Both the position numbers and the translations under genes were made by a program. Shown piece after piece: positions 15,236-23,830 of a stretch of 64,000 bases of DNA (positions within the stretch are counted from its first letter, which is position 1; every line of letters begins with the position of its first letter). The stretch is from Streptoalloteichus tenebrarius (lineage in GTDB: Bacteria > Actinomycetota > Actinomycetes > Mycobacteriales > Pseudonocardiaceae). Location of the stretch: NCBI RefSeq assembly GCF_024171885.1, contig NZ_JAMTCP010000001.1, forward strand, positions 248,001 to 312,000. Reading direction: 5' to 3'. The notes below the pieces were generated by a model that saw only the letters and a list, made by a program, of their open reading frames with translations, did no database searches and was not told the DNA's origin.

Positions 15236-18112
15236 TCAACACCCGTGGAAGCTGAAGGCCGCCCAGTGCACGGGATGGACGTACGAGCGGGCGTTGGGAT
15301 CACGCAGGCGGAGCGCCCGCACCAGGGCGCGGGTGCCGGGGGTGTCCGCGTCGGGGGAGAGGTCCCTGACCTTCTCCGCGTTGGTGGTGTCCCGCAACCA
15401 GCGCTGGGCGGCGCCCAACGCCTCGTGCGGCGGCACGCCCCCGACCCGCCAGAGCTGGTAGAAGCGGGCCATCACCAGGCTGGTCGCCTCGCCCCTGATC
15501 GTCCACTGGGTGGCGACCACCCCGGGGAACCCGGCCTGGATCAGCCCGCTGGGGAAGGAGATCACCTCGTCGGGCAGCGCCGTCCCCGGCCGGTCGGTGT
15601 CGCACGCCGACAACACCGCCAGCCGCACGCTCAACCCGGTCAGGCGCAGGGACAGGATCTCGGCCAGGGTCAGCTCGTCGTGTCCGGAGAGGACCAACGC
15701 GCTCCGCGTCGGGTCGTCGGGCCGGGCGACCCCGTGGCAGATGAAGTGGTGCACCCGGGCGTCGGCCAGGGCCGCGAGCACCGCCGGCCGGTCGGCCGCC
15801 GCCCCGCGCAGCACCCCGGGGTTGACGAACCAGCGCCGCACCCACGCGGCCTCCTCGTCGGCGTACCCGATCGACGGCCACGCCGCGGCGTCCGGGTTCG
15901 CCACGACCGAGAGCCGGTCCGCCGGCACCCGGCCGGCGGCGCGCGTGGCGACCTCCAGCGCGCGGATGTTCGGCGCGTACCCGACGACCCGGTCGTCCAG
16001 CAGGTAGCGCCGCGTGCCGTCCGCGCCCGGCCGCCACGCCGCGTGCAGCGGCACCATCGCCAGGAAGCCGAACGGGATCAGCACGACCCGGCGCGCGGTC
16101 CCCGCCACGGACAGGGCGGGCTCCACCACGGCCGACCACGCCCACCGCGTGACCGCGTCCAGCGTCCCCTCCCACCGTTCGCCCCGGGTGAGCAGGCTCC
16201 ACACCCGCTGCCCCACGGCCGCCACGGTGGCCGGGACGGGCGCGGCCCGCACCTCCCCCTCGGCGTCCACGGCGAACGCCACCCCGCTGTCCTCGGCCGC
16301 CACCAGGTACAGCACCACCGTGTCGGGCGGCACCGCGCGGCGGACGTCGGCGATGTCGGGCCGGTGCAGGAAACGCTCGTAGCCCGGTATCCCCCGGATG
16401 TCCTCGATCGCCCGGTCCACGGCCTCCCGTCGGGCACGTCGCGCCTCGGTCGGCGCGCTCCCGAGGGTGGCCTCGTCCAGTGCGGCGACGGCCGCGCGGT
16501 ACCGCTCGAGCAGTGGCCCGTGCTCGGTCCCGGCGAGGTCGTCCAGCCGCGCGCGGTCCTGGTCCAGCGCCTCGGACAGCAGCATGCCCCGACCGGCCTC
16601 CAGGGTCACGACCGCGTCCTCCAGCGCCCCGGTGCGGAACAGCGCGTAGGCCGCCGCCGCGGGCAGGCCCTGCGACTCGGTGAGCCAGAGTTCCTTGTTC
16701 CTGCGCAGGAGCTGGGTGCGGAACAGCCGCCGCGTGGCCTCGGTGGCTCCGGCGTAGGCCGTGCAGGCCTCGGCCCACTCTCCCCGGGTCGACGCCCACG
16801 CCCCCCAGTGCTGGGCGGCGGCCAGCGCCCACTCGTGCGCGGCGTCCAGGCCGTGGCGCACGGCCCGCGCGTACGCGTCGACGGCCTGGGGGACGAGCGC
16901 GGGATCACCGGTCTCCTCGCCGCGCGCGTGCAGGGTGCGGGCCAGGTTGTACTCGCGGGAGGCCCGCTCCGGCGCGTCCTCCGCCGTGAGGTCGAGCGCC
17001 GCCCGGTACTCCCGCACGGCCAGCTCCCCGAAGCGGGAGTCGCCGGTGACGCGCCACATCGCCGTCAACGAGTTGCCCGCGTTGTTGTGCCGCGACGCGG
17101 CCTGCCAGTCGCCGGGGCGGGTGGCGGCGACGGCGCGCAACTGCATGTCGAGGGCCTGCCGGAGGTCCTCGGGGTCGCCGCCGTGCTCGAACCGCGTCAG
17201 CAGCGCGTTGCCCAGGTTGGTCAGGGCGGCGGCGACCGGGTCGGGCACGCCCTCCACCATCCCGCGCATGAGCTGGATCGCGACGTCCAGGTCCCGAGGG
17301 TCGCGGGTCCGCAGGAACCGGCGCCGCAGCAGCGCCCCGAGCGTGCCGGTGATCGGGTCGGCCGTGCCCGGCGACATCATGTGGTCGCGCGCCTGGGCCG
17401 CCTCGGACAGCACGGCGATGGCCTCGTCAAGATCGTCGAGTCCGCCGTGCATCTCGTTGCGCGCGCTCAGCAGCTCGGCCAGGACGTACTTGAACCGGTG
17501 GCCCATCGGGGTTTCCCCGGCGATGTCCACCGCGTGCCGCGCGAGGTCGATCGCCTCCCGCAGCGCCGAGACGTCACCGTCCACCCGGACCCGCGTCCGC
17601 AGCGCCGAGGCGAGACCGGTGCGGCACAACGCCTCCAGCCGCCGGTCGCCCACCGCCCGCCGGACCGCGCGGCGACAGTGCCACTCCGCGCGGGTGAGCA
17701 GCTCGGTCGTCCCGGTGCGCTGGTAGAGGTTGAGCAGCGTGTTGCCGAGGTTGTAGTCCAGCCTGGCCTGGTCGTGACTCCCGGGCGGCGCGAGGCGCAG
17801 GCCCTCCGCCAACAGGTCGTGCGCGGTGACCAGCTCGGCGTTGTCGCTGGCGCCGACGCCCAGCCAGTTGTGCGCGATGCCCGCCCGGTTCAGGCAGGCG
17901 ATCCGGAAGGCCACGGGGCTGTCGTCGAACCGGGAGGAGCCCACGACCGCGTCCATGGCCGTGGCCATCCTGGGCAGGGCGGAGCGGTCGGCGTCCAGCA
18001 CGTAGTCGGCCAGCGCCGCGCCAGCCCTGGCCAGCGGCCGACGGAACCGCCGCGGCGGTGGGGGGAGGGGCCGCCATCCCAGCCACTCCTCGGCGGCTCT
18101 CACGCGGTCCAT
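15236..18112 (-). CDS. TPR-CHAT caspase-like protease
   Basis: A 958-residue protein. Residues 1 to about 500 are helical TPR-like repeats (for example YNLGNTLLNLYQRTGTTELL and LTNLGNALLTRFEHGGDPED). The C-terminal part is a CHAT domain, a clan CD protease related to caspases and separase. The catalytic dyad is visible as His793 in VHHFICHGVARPDDP and Cys837 in VLSACDTDRPG. The C-terminus YVHPVHWAAFSFHG is typical of CHAT proteins. CHAT proteases act in bacterial conflict and programmed cell death, cleaving specific partner proteins. It is the last gene of a three-gene operon: one base separates it from the membrane-protein stop, with GGAGG seven bases before the ATG. The target and the trigger are not evident. 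Confidence 0.88.
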   Translation of the reverse strand: MDRVRAAEEWLGWRPLPPPPRRFRRPLARAGAALADYVLDADRSALPRMATAMDAVVGSSRFDDSPVAFRIACLNRAGIAHNWLGVGASDNAELVTAHDLLAEGLRLAPPGSHDQARLDYNLGNTLLNLYQRTGTTELLTRAEWHCRRAVRRAVGDRRLEALCRTGLASALRTRVRVDGDVSALREAIDLARHAVDIAGETPMGHRFKYVLAELLSARNEMHGGLDDLDEAIAVLSEAAQARDHMMSPGTADPITGTLGALLRRRFLRTRDPRDLDVAIQLMRGMVEGVPDPVAAALTNLGNALLTRFEHGGDPEDLRQALDMQLRAVAATRPGDWQAASRHNNAGNSLTAMWRVTGDSRFGELAVREYRAALDLTAEDAPERASREYNLARTLHARGEETGDPALVPQAVDAYARAVRHGLDAAHEWALAAAQHWGAWASTRGEWAEACTAYAGATEATRRLFRTQLLRRNKELWLTESQGLPAAAAYALFRTGALEDAVVTLEAGRGMLLSEALDQDRARLDDLAGTEHGPLLERYRAAVAALDEATLGSAPTEARRARREAVDRAIEDIRGIPGYERFLHRPDIADVRRAVPPDTVVLYLVAAEDSGVAFAVDAEGEVRAAPVPATVAAVGQRVWSLLTRGERWEGTLDAVTRWAWSAVVEPALSVAGTARRVVLIPFGFLAMVPLHAAWRPGADGTRRYLLDDRVVGYAPNIRALEVATRAAGRVPADRLSVVANPDAAAWPSIGYADEEAAWVRRWFVNPGVLRGAAADRPAVLAALADARVHHFICHGVARPDDPTRSALVLSGHDELTLAEILSLRLTGLSVRLAVLSACDTDRPGTALPDEVISFPSGLIQAGFPGVVATQWTIRGEATSLVMARFYQLWRVGGVPPHEALGAAQRWLRDTTNAEKVRDLSPDADTPGTRALVRALRLRDPNARSYVHPVHWAAFSFHGC

Positions 18113-18113
18113 C

Positions 18114-19046
18114 TCAGGCCTCCGGGTGGTCGAGGACGGGGCCGCGCTCCAGGAAGCTGGTCAGTTCCCGTCCCGCGGCGCGTTCCCCGTCCGGGTCGGT
18201 GGGCCGCTCACGCCCCAGCTCCTCGTAGAGCCTTCCCCGGTACAGGTCGAAACTGGCCTGCACCAGCCGGCCGTAGACCACCGCCGCCGCCAGCGCCAGC
18301 CGGGACCCCGCGACCATGCCCGCCAGTCCCACCGGGACCGCCCACCAGGTGAACGGGGTCCACACGCAGAAGAGCAGGCCCCACAGCCACCACCGCGCGC
18401 CCTCGTCCAGTCGCGCGCGGACGACGGCCAGCTCCGCCCTGGCCTGGTCGGGCAGCACGAGCCACAGGTGCGGCCAGCACACCACGGCGTCCAGCCCGTA
18501 CCGGTGCCGGGGCCGGGACTCCGAGGCGCGCAGCACGTCGCCGAGCCGGGTGGGCATCCGGTCCTCGCGGGCGGGCGGCACGGTCGAGCGCCAGGCGTTC
18601 AACGCCGCGTAGCGCGCCCGTTCCGGGGCCGTCAGCGACGTCCGCCGTCGGGCGAGGTCGCGCCAGGCCCGCGTCCGGCGGTCGATGACGAACCCCCGTG
18701 CGGCGAGCATGGCCGCCCGCAGCGGTCGCGCCCAGCGCGGCCAGTAGCCCTCCAGCAGCCGCACGACGCCCAGGGTGGAGGTCTCCGCCAGCCGCGCCGA
18801 CCCGGCCACGACCAGCAGCGCGACCACCACGAACACGCCCTGCGCCGTCGGGGTGGGCGAGCCGAACGCCCGCGTCCACTCCCGGTCGAGCGCCTGCCAC
18901 CCCGACCGGGCTCCGGTGAGGCCGCCGTGGCCGTGCACCCAGGCCAGCAGGCCGCCGAGCCAGAACAGCAGCGCGGGTGAGATCAGCAGTGTCGCCCAGC
19001 GCTCCGCGACCTTGCCCCCGAGTCCCGACCACAGCGAGGCGATCAC
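18114..19046 (-). CDS. Membrane protein coupled to CHAT protease
   Basis: A 310-residue protein not assigned to a family. Hydrophobic segments are seen near residues 20-40 (LLISPALLFWLGGLLAWVHG), 68-86 (GVFVVVALLVVAGSARLAE) and, after a soluble central region, a hairpin near 225-265 (WWLWGLLFCVWTPFTWWAVP, then VGLAGMVAGSRLALAAAVVY). The central part is basic (RRTRAWRDLARRRTSL) and probably cytoplasmic. Its GTG start overlaps the stop of the zinc-ribbon gene by four bases, and its stop is one base before the CHAT start. The three products should therefore be made in fixed proportion. It could anchor or sense on behalf of the CHAT protease at the membrane, or be the pore that the protease activates. 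Confidence 0.75.
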   Translation of the reverse strand: MIASLWSGLGGKVAERWATLLISPALLFWLGGLLAWVHGHGGLTGARSGWQALDREWTRAFGSPTPTAQGVFVVVALLVVAGSARLAETSTLGVVRLLEGYWPRWARPLRAAMLAARGFVIDRRTRAWRDLARRRTSLTAPERARYAALNAWRSTVPPAREDRMPTRLGDVLRASESRPRHRYGLDAVVCWPHLWLVLPDQARAELAVVRARLDEGARWWLWGLLFCVWTPFTWWAVPVGLAGMVAGSRLALAAAVVYGRLVQASFDLYRGRLYEELGRERPTDPDGERAAGRELTSFLERGPVLDHPEA

Positions 19047-19441
19047 CGGCCGCCCACCCGCCCCAGCGCGCCGTGCCCGTGGGGACAGTGGGGGACGGGC
19101 TCACCGACCTCGAACACGGGGTACTCGTAGTCGCACTCCCCGCATCCGTACATGATCTCCGCGGAGGGCACCGCGTAGCCGGGCAGGGCGGCGTAGCCGG
19201 CCGAGTCCGCCATGCCGTAGCCGCCGGAGTCCGCGCCACGACTGGTGTCCACCTGACGGTCGAGCAGCCGCCGTGCCTCGTCCCGGAGCGCGTCGTCGCC
19301 GGTCAACACCTCCAGGAGCGCGTCGGCGACGTCCTCGCCCCCGTCCGCCCGCGCCAGCAACTGGTCGATCTCGTCGGCGAGCGCGCCGGATAGGCGCGGC
19401 CGGATCGCCCGTGCCGCGTCCAGGATGTCCTCGTCGCGCAT
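19043..19441 (-). CDS. Small zinc-ribbon protein of the CHAT operon
   Basis: A 132-residue protein. The N-terminal 65 residues are helical and acidic (ADEIDQLLARADGGEDVADA), followed by a Gly/Tyr/Ser linker (GGYGMADSAGYAALPGYAVP). A C-terminal treble-clef-like zinc ribbon reads MYGCGECDYEYPVFEVGEPV followed by PHCPHGHG, giving CxxC and CPxxH ligands. Such ribbon domains appear in actinobacterial conflict operons as adaptors that present a trigger or substrate. The ATG at 19441 has a GAGGGG site. The longer frame beginning at 19807 has no coding character. It is the first gene of the operon with the membrane protein and CHAT protease. Its precise role is unknown; it may be the sensor, or the substrate cleaved by CHAT. 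Confidence 0.75.
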   Translation of the reverse strand: MRDEDILDAARAIRPRLSGALADEIDQLLARADGGEDVADALLEVLTGDDALRDEARRLLDRQVDTSRGADSGGYGMADSAGYAALPGYAVPSAEIMYGCGECDYEYPVFEVGEPVPHCPHGHGALGRVGGR

Positions 19442-19825
19442 GCGTTCCCCTCGTGCCGGAGCCACGCCGAACCCACGGCGTGCGCCCCGGCCTGCGGCGA
19501 CCCCGGATTCCCTTCGGGAGGCTGGTCGGAACCCGTCGGTGGTCACGCATGTTGTACGCCAACCATGAGCCGGTTGGGTGATCTTGGCCTGGTTTGCCAG
19601 GGATGTTCGCGGCGAATGCACGGGACGTGCGAGCTGCGAGCGCGCTGTCGCGTGGTTTTCGTTCGTGGCAAACAGGTTGACGCACTCTCCGGCCCCGCAC
19701 GTCACCCGCGCCACGGTCACTCCCCCACTCGAACGTGCGGTTCCCCGCCGTCGGCCGTTCGGGACGAGGAAGATCCGGGCACCACTACGCCAGCCACACG
19801 TGATCAACCTCCGGGAAGCGTCGTG
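19442..19825. other. 384-bp divergent intergenic region
   Basis: This stretch separates the CHAT operon from the CPBP protease gene and must hold both promoters. It is less GC-biased than the flanking genes (TTTTCGTTCGTGGCAAACAG near 19655). No RNA gene or convincing small reading frame was seen. Confidence 0.35.
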
Positions 19826-20914
19826 ATGCGGGGAACCGGCGACCAGCCGCCAGCACGCCTCGGGCGTGGGCTCGCCTCGCTCGGGTGCGCGCTCGGTGGC
19901 GCCGTCAGCCCTTCCTGGGGCGGGGAACGGTCCTCGGGCGCCGTGGTGAAGCGAGGGTCACTGTTCACGCGCCTCACGTCGGCGTGGTCGTCCCTGGTGC
20001 CTCCACCGCCCTCACGGCCTCGGCGGCAGCGTCGCCGGAGCTGGGTGGAGTGGACGTTGCGCGCGACGAGCGCCCTGGTCGCGGGCGGCGTCCTGGCGTG
20101 GTGGATCAGCTCCGCGTGGGGCGAGGTGTGGGCGGTGGTCGACGGCCGGCATGGCGGGGGAGTGCGGCGCCTCGACACCTCTCCGGCGGAGCGGGCGCGG
20201 GTCGCGTGGCGGCAGGTGGTCGTGATCGGACTCGCCGTGGGCGCGTTGTCCTGCGCCCGCGCGGCGGAGGGGCCGGCGGCGGTGGGGTTGGCGCGCCGCC
20301 CCTGGCGCACGCAGGCGACGGTGCTGGCCGCCTACCTGGTGATCCTGCTGGTGGCACTGACCATCCCGCAGGACGTCGTGGCGTCGGTCGGTCGGGTGTG
20401 GCCGTGGCTGGGCGCGCACTTCGGCGTCACCTACGCCTGCACCACCGCGTTCCCGCTGTGGATGGTGCTCCTGCACGCCGCGTACGGCGGGGTGGCCGAG
20501 GAGATCATCGTGTTGGCGCTGGCGTTCCGCGCGCTGGAGCGCCTGCCCTGGCGCGACGGGCGGACCTTCGCCGCCACCGGCTGGGCGACCGCCGTGCTCG
20601 TCGCCCTGCGGCTGAGCTACCACGCCTACTACGGCCTCTACCTGCTCGCGTTGGTGCCGTGGGCGTACCTCACCGTGGCGCTGTACCGGCGGACCCGGTG
20701 CCTGCTGCCCGTGGTCGTGGGCCACACGTCGTTCAACGTGCTCCTCGTGCTGGCGAGCCCCCTCGCCGGCGGCTACGGGCTCCCCCTCACGCTGTTGGCC
20801 CTCGGGGCGCTCTGCGCGACGCCGCTGGCCCTCACCGCCGCGCGGCCCGCCGTCCGAGGCGCCCCGCCAGCCGCCACAGGCGGCGGACCACCCAGAACGC
20901 CGTCACCGCGATGA
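19826..20914 (+). CDS. CPBP-family intramembrane metalloprotease
   Basis: An Abi/CAAX-type membrane protease of about 362 residues (from the ATG at 19826, with GGGAAG seven bases upstream; GTG at 19943 is an alternative that removes a low-complexity N-terminus). Motif 1 is GGVAEEIIVLALAFRALERL, with the catalytic Glu pair. Motif 2 is LRLSYHAYYGLYLL, with a metal-binding His. Motif 3 is VVVGHTSFNVLLVLAS, with the second His. About seven hydrophobic helices are present. Members cleave within the membrane and are linked to prenyl-protein processing, bacteriocin self-immunity or anti-sigma regulation. The gene is divergent from the CHAT operon, but a functional link is only possible, not shown. 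Confidence 0.85.
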   Translation: MRGTGDQPPARLGRGLASLGCALGGAVSPSWGGERSSGAVVKRGSLFTRLTSAWSSLVPPPPSRPRRQRRRSWVEWTLRATSALVAGGVLAWWISSAWGEVWAVVDGRHGGGVRRLDTSPAERARVAWRQVVVIGLAVGALSCARAAEGPAAVGLARRPWRTQATVLAAYLVILLVALTIPQDVVASVGRVWPWLGAHFGVTYACTTAFPLWMVLLHAAYGGVAEEIIVLALAFRALERLPWRDGRTFAATGWATAVLVALRLSYHAYYGLYLLALVPWAYLTVALYRRTRCLLPVVVGHTSFNVLLVLASPLAGGYGLPLTLLALGALCATPLALTAARPAVRGAPPAATGGGPPRTPSPR

Positions 20915-21083
20915 CGGCGAGGCCGCTGGGGACGAGGGGACCGTTGCCGCACCCCTGTCCGCGCGGGACGGGGTGCTCGGGGGCTGACGCGGGGTGCGGG
21001 GACACGGGGTCGGCGGGAGCGGTGTCGGGGCAGGTGATGATCACAGCGGAACTCACCGCGACAGCATCAGCACGTGCCACCAT
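20832..21083 (-). CDS. Possible small tail-anchored membrane protein
   Basis: An 83-residue minus-strand frame overlapping the end of the CPBP gene. A Pro-rich N-terminal half (TAPADPVSPHPASAPEHPVP) leads to one hydrophobic helix, LVPSGLAVIAVTAFWVVRRL, and an Arg-rich tail WRLAGRLGRRAARR, as in a single-pass protein with a cytoplasmic basic end. The ATG at 21083 has only a weak ribosome site. The overlap with a real gene lowers confidence. If real, it would be an unannotated small membrane protein of unknown function. Confidence 0.3.
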   Translation of the reverse strand: MVARADAVAVSSAVIITCPDTAPADPVSPHPASAPEHPVPRGQGCGNGPLVPSGLAVIAVTAFWVVRRLWRLAGRLGRRAARR

Positions 21084-21356
21084 GGCAGACAAGTCCCGTC
21101 CCCCGGTGGATCGACCTCCCGGTCCGGCTGTCCGCTGTCGTTCGCGCCGCGTCCCGCCGTTCCGGTGCTGCGCGCCCCCGGTCGGGCTCAGCACGGCCGG
21201 CCTCGGCCGCCTCGGCCGCGTCGCGCGTGGCCACGCCAGCGCCGTGGGGCCCGCACGTCCGTTCCTTGTGGACGATCGTTCGCCGCTTCCGTGGCCTCTC
21301 GGCCCTCTGGGGACCGCGACCGGCAGGACCCAGAACGCCCGTGGCGCGCAAGGAAA

Positions 21357-21373
21357 CTGTCCATAGTGGACAG
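21357..21373. promoter_or_regulatory. Palindrome CTGTCCA-TAG-TGGACAG
   Basis: Perfect 7-bp arms around three bases. This is the best example of a TGTCCA-N-TGGACA type dyad that recurs in weaker form across the window. It lies in the 20915-21572 non-coding stretch, 200 bp before the next gene. The rest of that stretch shows no recognised feature. Confidence 0.4.
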
Positions 21374-21572
21374 AAAGAGGACGTTCGTCGCCCCCGTAGG
21401 GCCGCACGGGACTCGGCCCAGGGACGGAGCCGACCACGGCGAGAGATCGGCTGGCGACCAAGGGGTGTCCACATCAGTGTGGGACACGTGCCCACCGACA
21501 CGCCCAGTGATCACCAGAGGGTTCCCGCGCCAACCGGTCACACCTCAGGAGGTCAACCTCTAGGCTTGCGGA

Positions 21573-22247
21573 ATGGACGTCATCGCGCTCGACCGGGACC
21601 ACATGATGCGCGCGCTCGCCGAGCGGATCAGCGAGATCGCCGGCACCTGGACGGTCGACAGTGGAGTGATCCGCAGCGAGGGGACCCCGGTCATCCTCGT
21701 GACGGACCTGCACGGGGGAGCCCAGGACCCCCGGCACGTCGACGTGGGCTTCGCCTTCAACCCCGAGCACCCGGAGGCTCCGGTGCTGTGGGACTGCGCC
21801 GTGGGTTTCGGGAGCACGCCGGCCGAGGTCGCGGAGACCGCCGCCGCGATGTGGCTGGCGACCACCGGGAAGACCATGCTCGAACTGCTGGTCCAACGCG
21901 GTGAGCTGGCCACCCACCTCGGGTCCGACGACCCCGAGGGCATGCCGGGCTTCCACGTCATCCACGGCCCCGTCCTGCCGATGGGGGCCGACAGGGAGGC
22001 GCTGCTGGACTGGGTGGTCGAGCGGCCGCTGGTGCCCGCGCTGCGGGAGCTCCTGCCGCCCCACCTCGACCAGGCGATCAACGGGGTCAAGGTCATCTTC
22101 GGCGCGGGAGCGGGCGAGGAGATCGTCGAGGTCCGGGTGAACGGCACGGTGCGCGAGGACCTCACCGACGCGGTCCGCCGGCTCGACTGGCCGAGGCCCG
22201 CCTCGTTCGCCTACCTGAAGACCTTCCTGCTCGTCTTCGCCGACTGA
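21573..22247 (+). CDS. DUF6348-like hypothetical protein
   Basis: A 224-residue soluble protein. It contains VILVTDLHGGAQDPRHVDVG, then WDCAVGFGSTPAEVAETAAA, then FHVIHGPVLPMGADREALLD, and ends FAYLKTFLLVFAD. The arrangement of an acidic N-terminal helix, a Trp-Asp-Cys strand and a central ELLVQRGELATH helix resembles the uncharacterised DUF6348 group. That assignment is from memory and not certain. It is convergent with the MerR gene, with a shared hairpin between the stops. No catalytic residues can be named. Confidence 0.6.
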   Translation: MDVIALDRDHMMRALAERISEIAGTWTVDSGVIRSEGTPVILVTDLHGGAQDPRHVDVGFAFNPEHPEAPVLWDCAVGFGSTPAEVAETAAAMWLATTGKTMLELLVQRGELATHLGSDDPEGMPGFHVIHGPVLPMGADREALLDWVVERPLVPALRELLPPHLDQAINGVKVIFGAGAGEEIVEVRVNGTVREDLTDAVRRLDWPRPASFAYLKTFLLVFAD

Positions 22248-22261
22248 CGGCCGCCGGGGCG

Positions 22262-22291
22262 GACCAGGGCCGGCTAGCGGCCGCCCTGGTC
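22262..22291. terminator. Shared hairpin between convergent genes
   Basis: GACCAGGGC and GCCCTGGTC form a 9-bp perfect stem around a 12-base loop, overlapping the stop codon of the minus-strand MerR gene. It lies 15 bp after the DUF6348-like stop and is probably a terminator for both. Confidence 0.6.
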
Positions 22292-23044
22292 GTCCCGACC
22301 CGGTTCGTCCCCCGGTCCGCTGGTGGGCGACCCGACGAGGTCGAGGTAGCGGTGCAGATGGCCGGCCCCGTCCAGCATCGCCCTCGACCGCTGGGTCAGC
22401 GCCGCCTGGCGTTGGGCGATCGCCGCGCGCAGGGTCTCGACGCTCCCGGTCCGGCGCAGGCCGTCGAGGATGGTCCTGATCTGGGCGAGGGGGTGTCGAC
22501 CCCGCCGGAGCATCTTGATCATCTGCGCGTCCCTCAGGTCCGCCGAGCCGTAGCGGCGGTACCCGGTCCCCGGCTCGCGGCGCGGGGTCAACAGGCCGGC
22601 GGCGTCCCAGACCCGCAGGGTGGAGGCGCGCACGCCGAGGAGGGCGGCCAGCTCGCCGACCCGCAGCCCGGTCCTGGGCACCGCCGAGGTGTCCGGTTCC
22701 CGCCGCGCGACGGCTTCGACGGCCTCACCCGCCGACCGGAGGGAACGCCGTTCCTCGTGCAGCGCGGCGTGACTGGCGTCGACGAGCGCGAGCGCCCGGG
22801 GAACGTCCCCGGCGTGGACCTCCCGCAGGATCTCGCGGGCGGTGTTCCACCCGTATCCCCGCGCGAGGGCCCGGTAGGCCAGCAGAGCGGCACGGTGCCG
22901 CTCGTCGAACCGCCGATAGCCGGCGGGCGTGCGCTCGGCCGGCGGCAGGATGCCCGCGTCCACGTAGTTGCGGATCTGCTGCGCCGAGACCCCGATCATG
23001 CGTGCCAGGTCGACGGGGCGGTACCCCGAGTCCCTCCCAGCCAC
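22274..23044 (-). CDS. Tandem-domain MerR-family regulator
   Basis: A 256-residue regulator with two MerR-type winged helix-turn-helix domains in one chain. The first is at residues 6-75: YRPVDLARMIGVSAQQIRNY, then VDAGILPPAERTPAGYRRFD. The second is at about 125-195: LRVGELAALLGVRASTLRVW, then DAAGLLTPRREPGTGYRRYG. MerR proteins normally have one such domain and dimerise, so a duplicated version might bind DNA as a pseudo-dimer. No Cys ligands for metal are seen, and the C-terminal helix is short, so the inducer is probably organic. The GTG at 23044 has a GAGGGGG site. It is divergent from the small protein at 23165, with TTGAAG-type half-sites between them. Confidence 0.85.
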   Translation of the reverse strand: MAGRDSGYRPVDLARMIGVSAQQIRNYVDAGILPPAERTPAGYRRFDERHRAALLAYRALARGYGWNTAREILREVHAGDVPRALALVDASHAALHEERRSLRSAGEAVEAVARREPDTSAVPRTGLRVGELAALLGVRASTLRVWDAAGLLTPRREPGTGYRRYGSADLRDAQMIKMLRRGRHPLAQIRTILDGLRRTGSVETLRAAIAQRQAALTQRSRAMLDGAGHLHRYLDLVGSPTSGPGDEPGRDDQGGR

Positions 23045-23126
23045 AGCGCCCCCTCGTCCTGAGTCTGCACCCCGATTTGAGGGTTCGCGGACCCTTCTCC
23101 GAGCATGTGCTCGCGCAGATCGCGCA

Positions 23127-23163
23127 AAGCTTCAACACGGTACTTCAACGATAAACTTGAAGC
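23127..23163. promoter_or_regulatory. Operator-like inverted repeat AGCTTCAA ... TTGAAGCT
   Basis: Perfect 8-bp arms at 23127-23134 and 23156-23163, with a third half-site CTTCAA at 23142-23147 between them. It ends one base before the start codon at 23165 and lies in the gap divergent from the tandem MerR gene, so it is a candidate MerR operator. Confidence 0.5.
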
Positions 23164-23164
23164 T

Positions 23165-23575
23165 ATGACATCTGGGCACAGCGACCACGAACCAGACTCG
23201 CCCACCGATCCCCGAACCCGCCTCCTCTCCGTCGCGGTCGAGGCGGCCACCCGGATCGCCGACGTGCTCGACCGCCACCCGCTCCGCGGCCAGGGCGCGT
23301 ACCCGATGAGCGAGGTGCGCGAGGAACTCGCCGAGCACCACGCGTCGCTGCACCAGGCCGTGCGGGAGTGCCCGGTCGCGCTGGCCGTGGACGCCCACGG
23401 CCGGCCCGACCGCCTCGGCGCCGACGTCGCCGGGCTCCTGGGGTACGTCCAACACGTGCTCGTGCTGTACCACAACCTCGACGACCTGCCCGACCACATG
23501 CGCGCGCAGGCCAACCGCGACCTCGCCGCGACCCACCTCCGTGCGCGTCGGCTCAGGGACCGGGCGCGCCGGTGA
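23165..23575 (+). CDS. Small helical hypothetical protein
   Basis: A 136-residue soluble protein, not recognised. It is predominantly helical: RLLSVAVEAATRIADVLDRH, then MSEVREELAEHHASLHQAVR, then GLLGYVQHVLVLYHNLDDLP, then a basic C-terminal helix ATHLRARRLRDRARR. The His/Tyr-rich central helix could bind a ligand or cofactor, but nothing specific can be shown. The ATG at 23165 lies directly behind the inverted repeat, so ribosome and repressor binding would compete. It is divergent from the tandem MerR regulator, which probably controls it. Confidence 0.6.
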   Translation: MTSGHSDHEPDSPTDPRTRLLSVAVEAATRIADVLDRHPLRGQGAYPMSEVREELAEHHASLHQAVRECPVALAVDAHGRPDRLGADVAGLLGYVQHVLVLYHNLDDLPDHMRAQANRDLAATHLRARRLRDRARR

Positions 23576-23830
23576 CCACCCGGCGGTGACGCCGAGGGCC
23601 GCGCTCGGCCCGCTCTTCACCGCGAGCCCGCCGGAACTCGGCTGAGGCTCTCGGTTTCCGGAGTTCGTACCGGAATTTCGATCACTGTTTCTGGTCGGCC
23701 CCTGGTGGGCCGACGGTTCTGGCGCGTCCGGATCCGCCCGGACCCATCGAGGCTCAGAAGGATTTCCTCAGGCAGTTCCGGCGATTCCCTTCCCGTGGGA
23801 GGGGTCGGCCGGGAAGAAGGGAAGAGAACA

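Noticed and set aside
15080-18352. A 1,090-codon plus-strand frame opposite the CHAT gene
   Set aside because: The composition is Arg/Gly/His-rich with no domains, and the minus strand carries a complete TPR-CHAT protein with catalytic residues.
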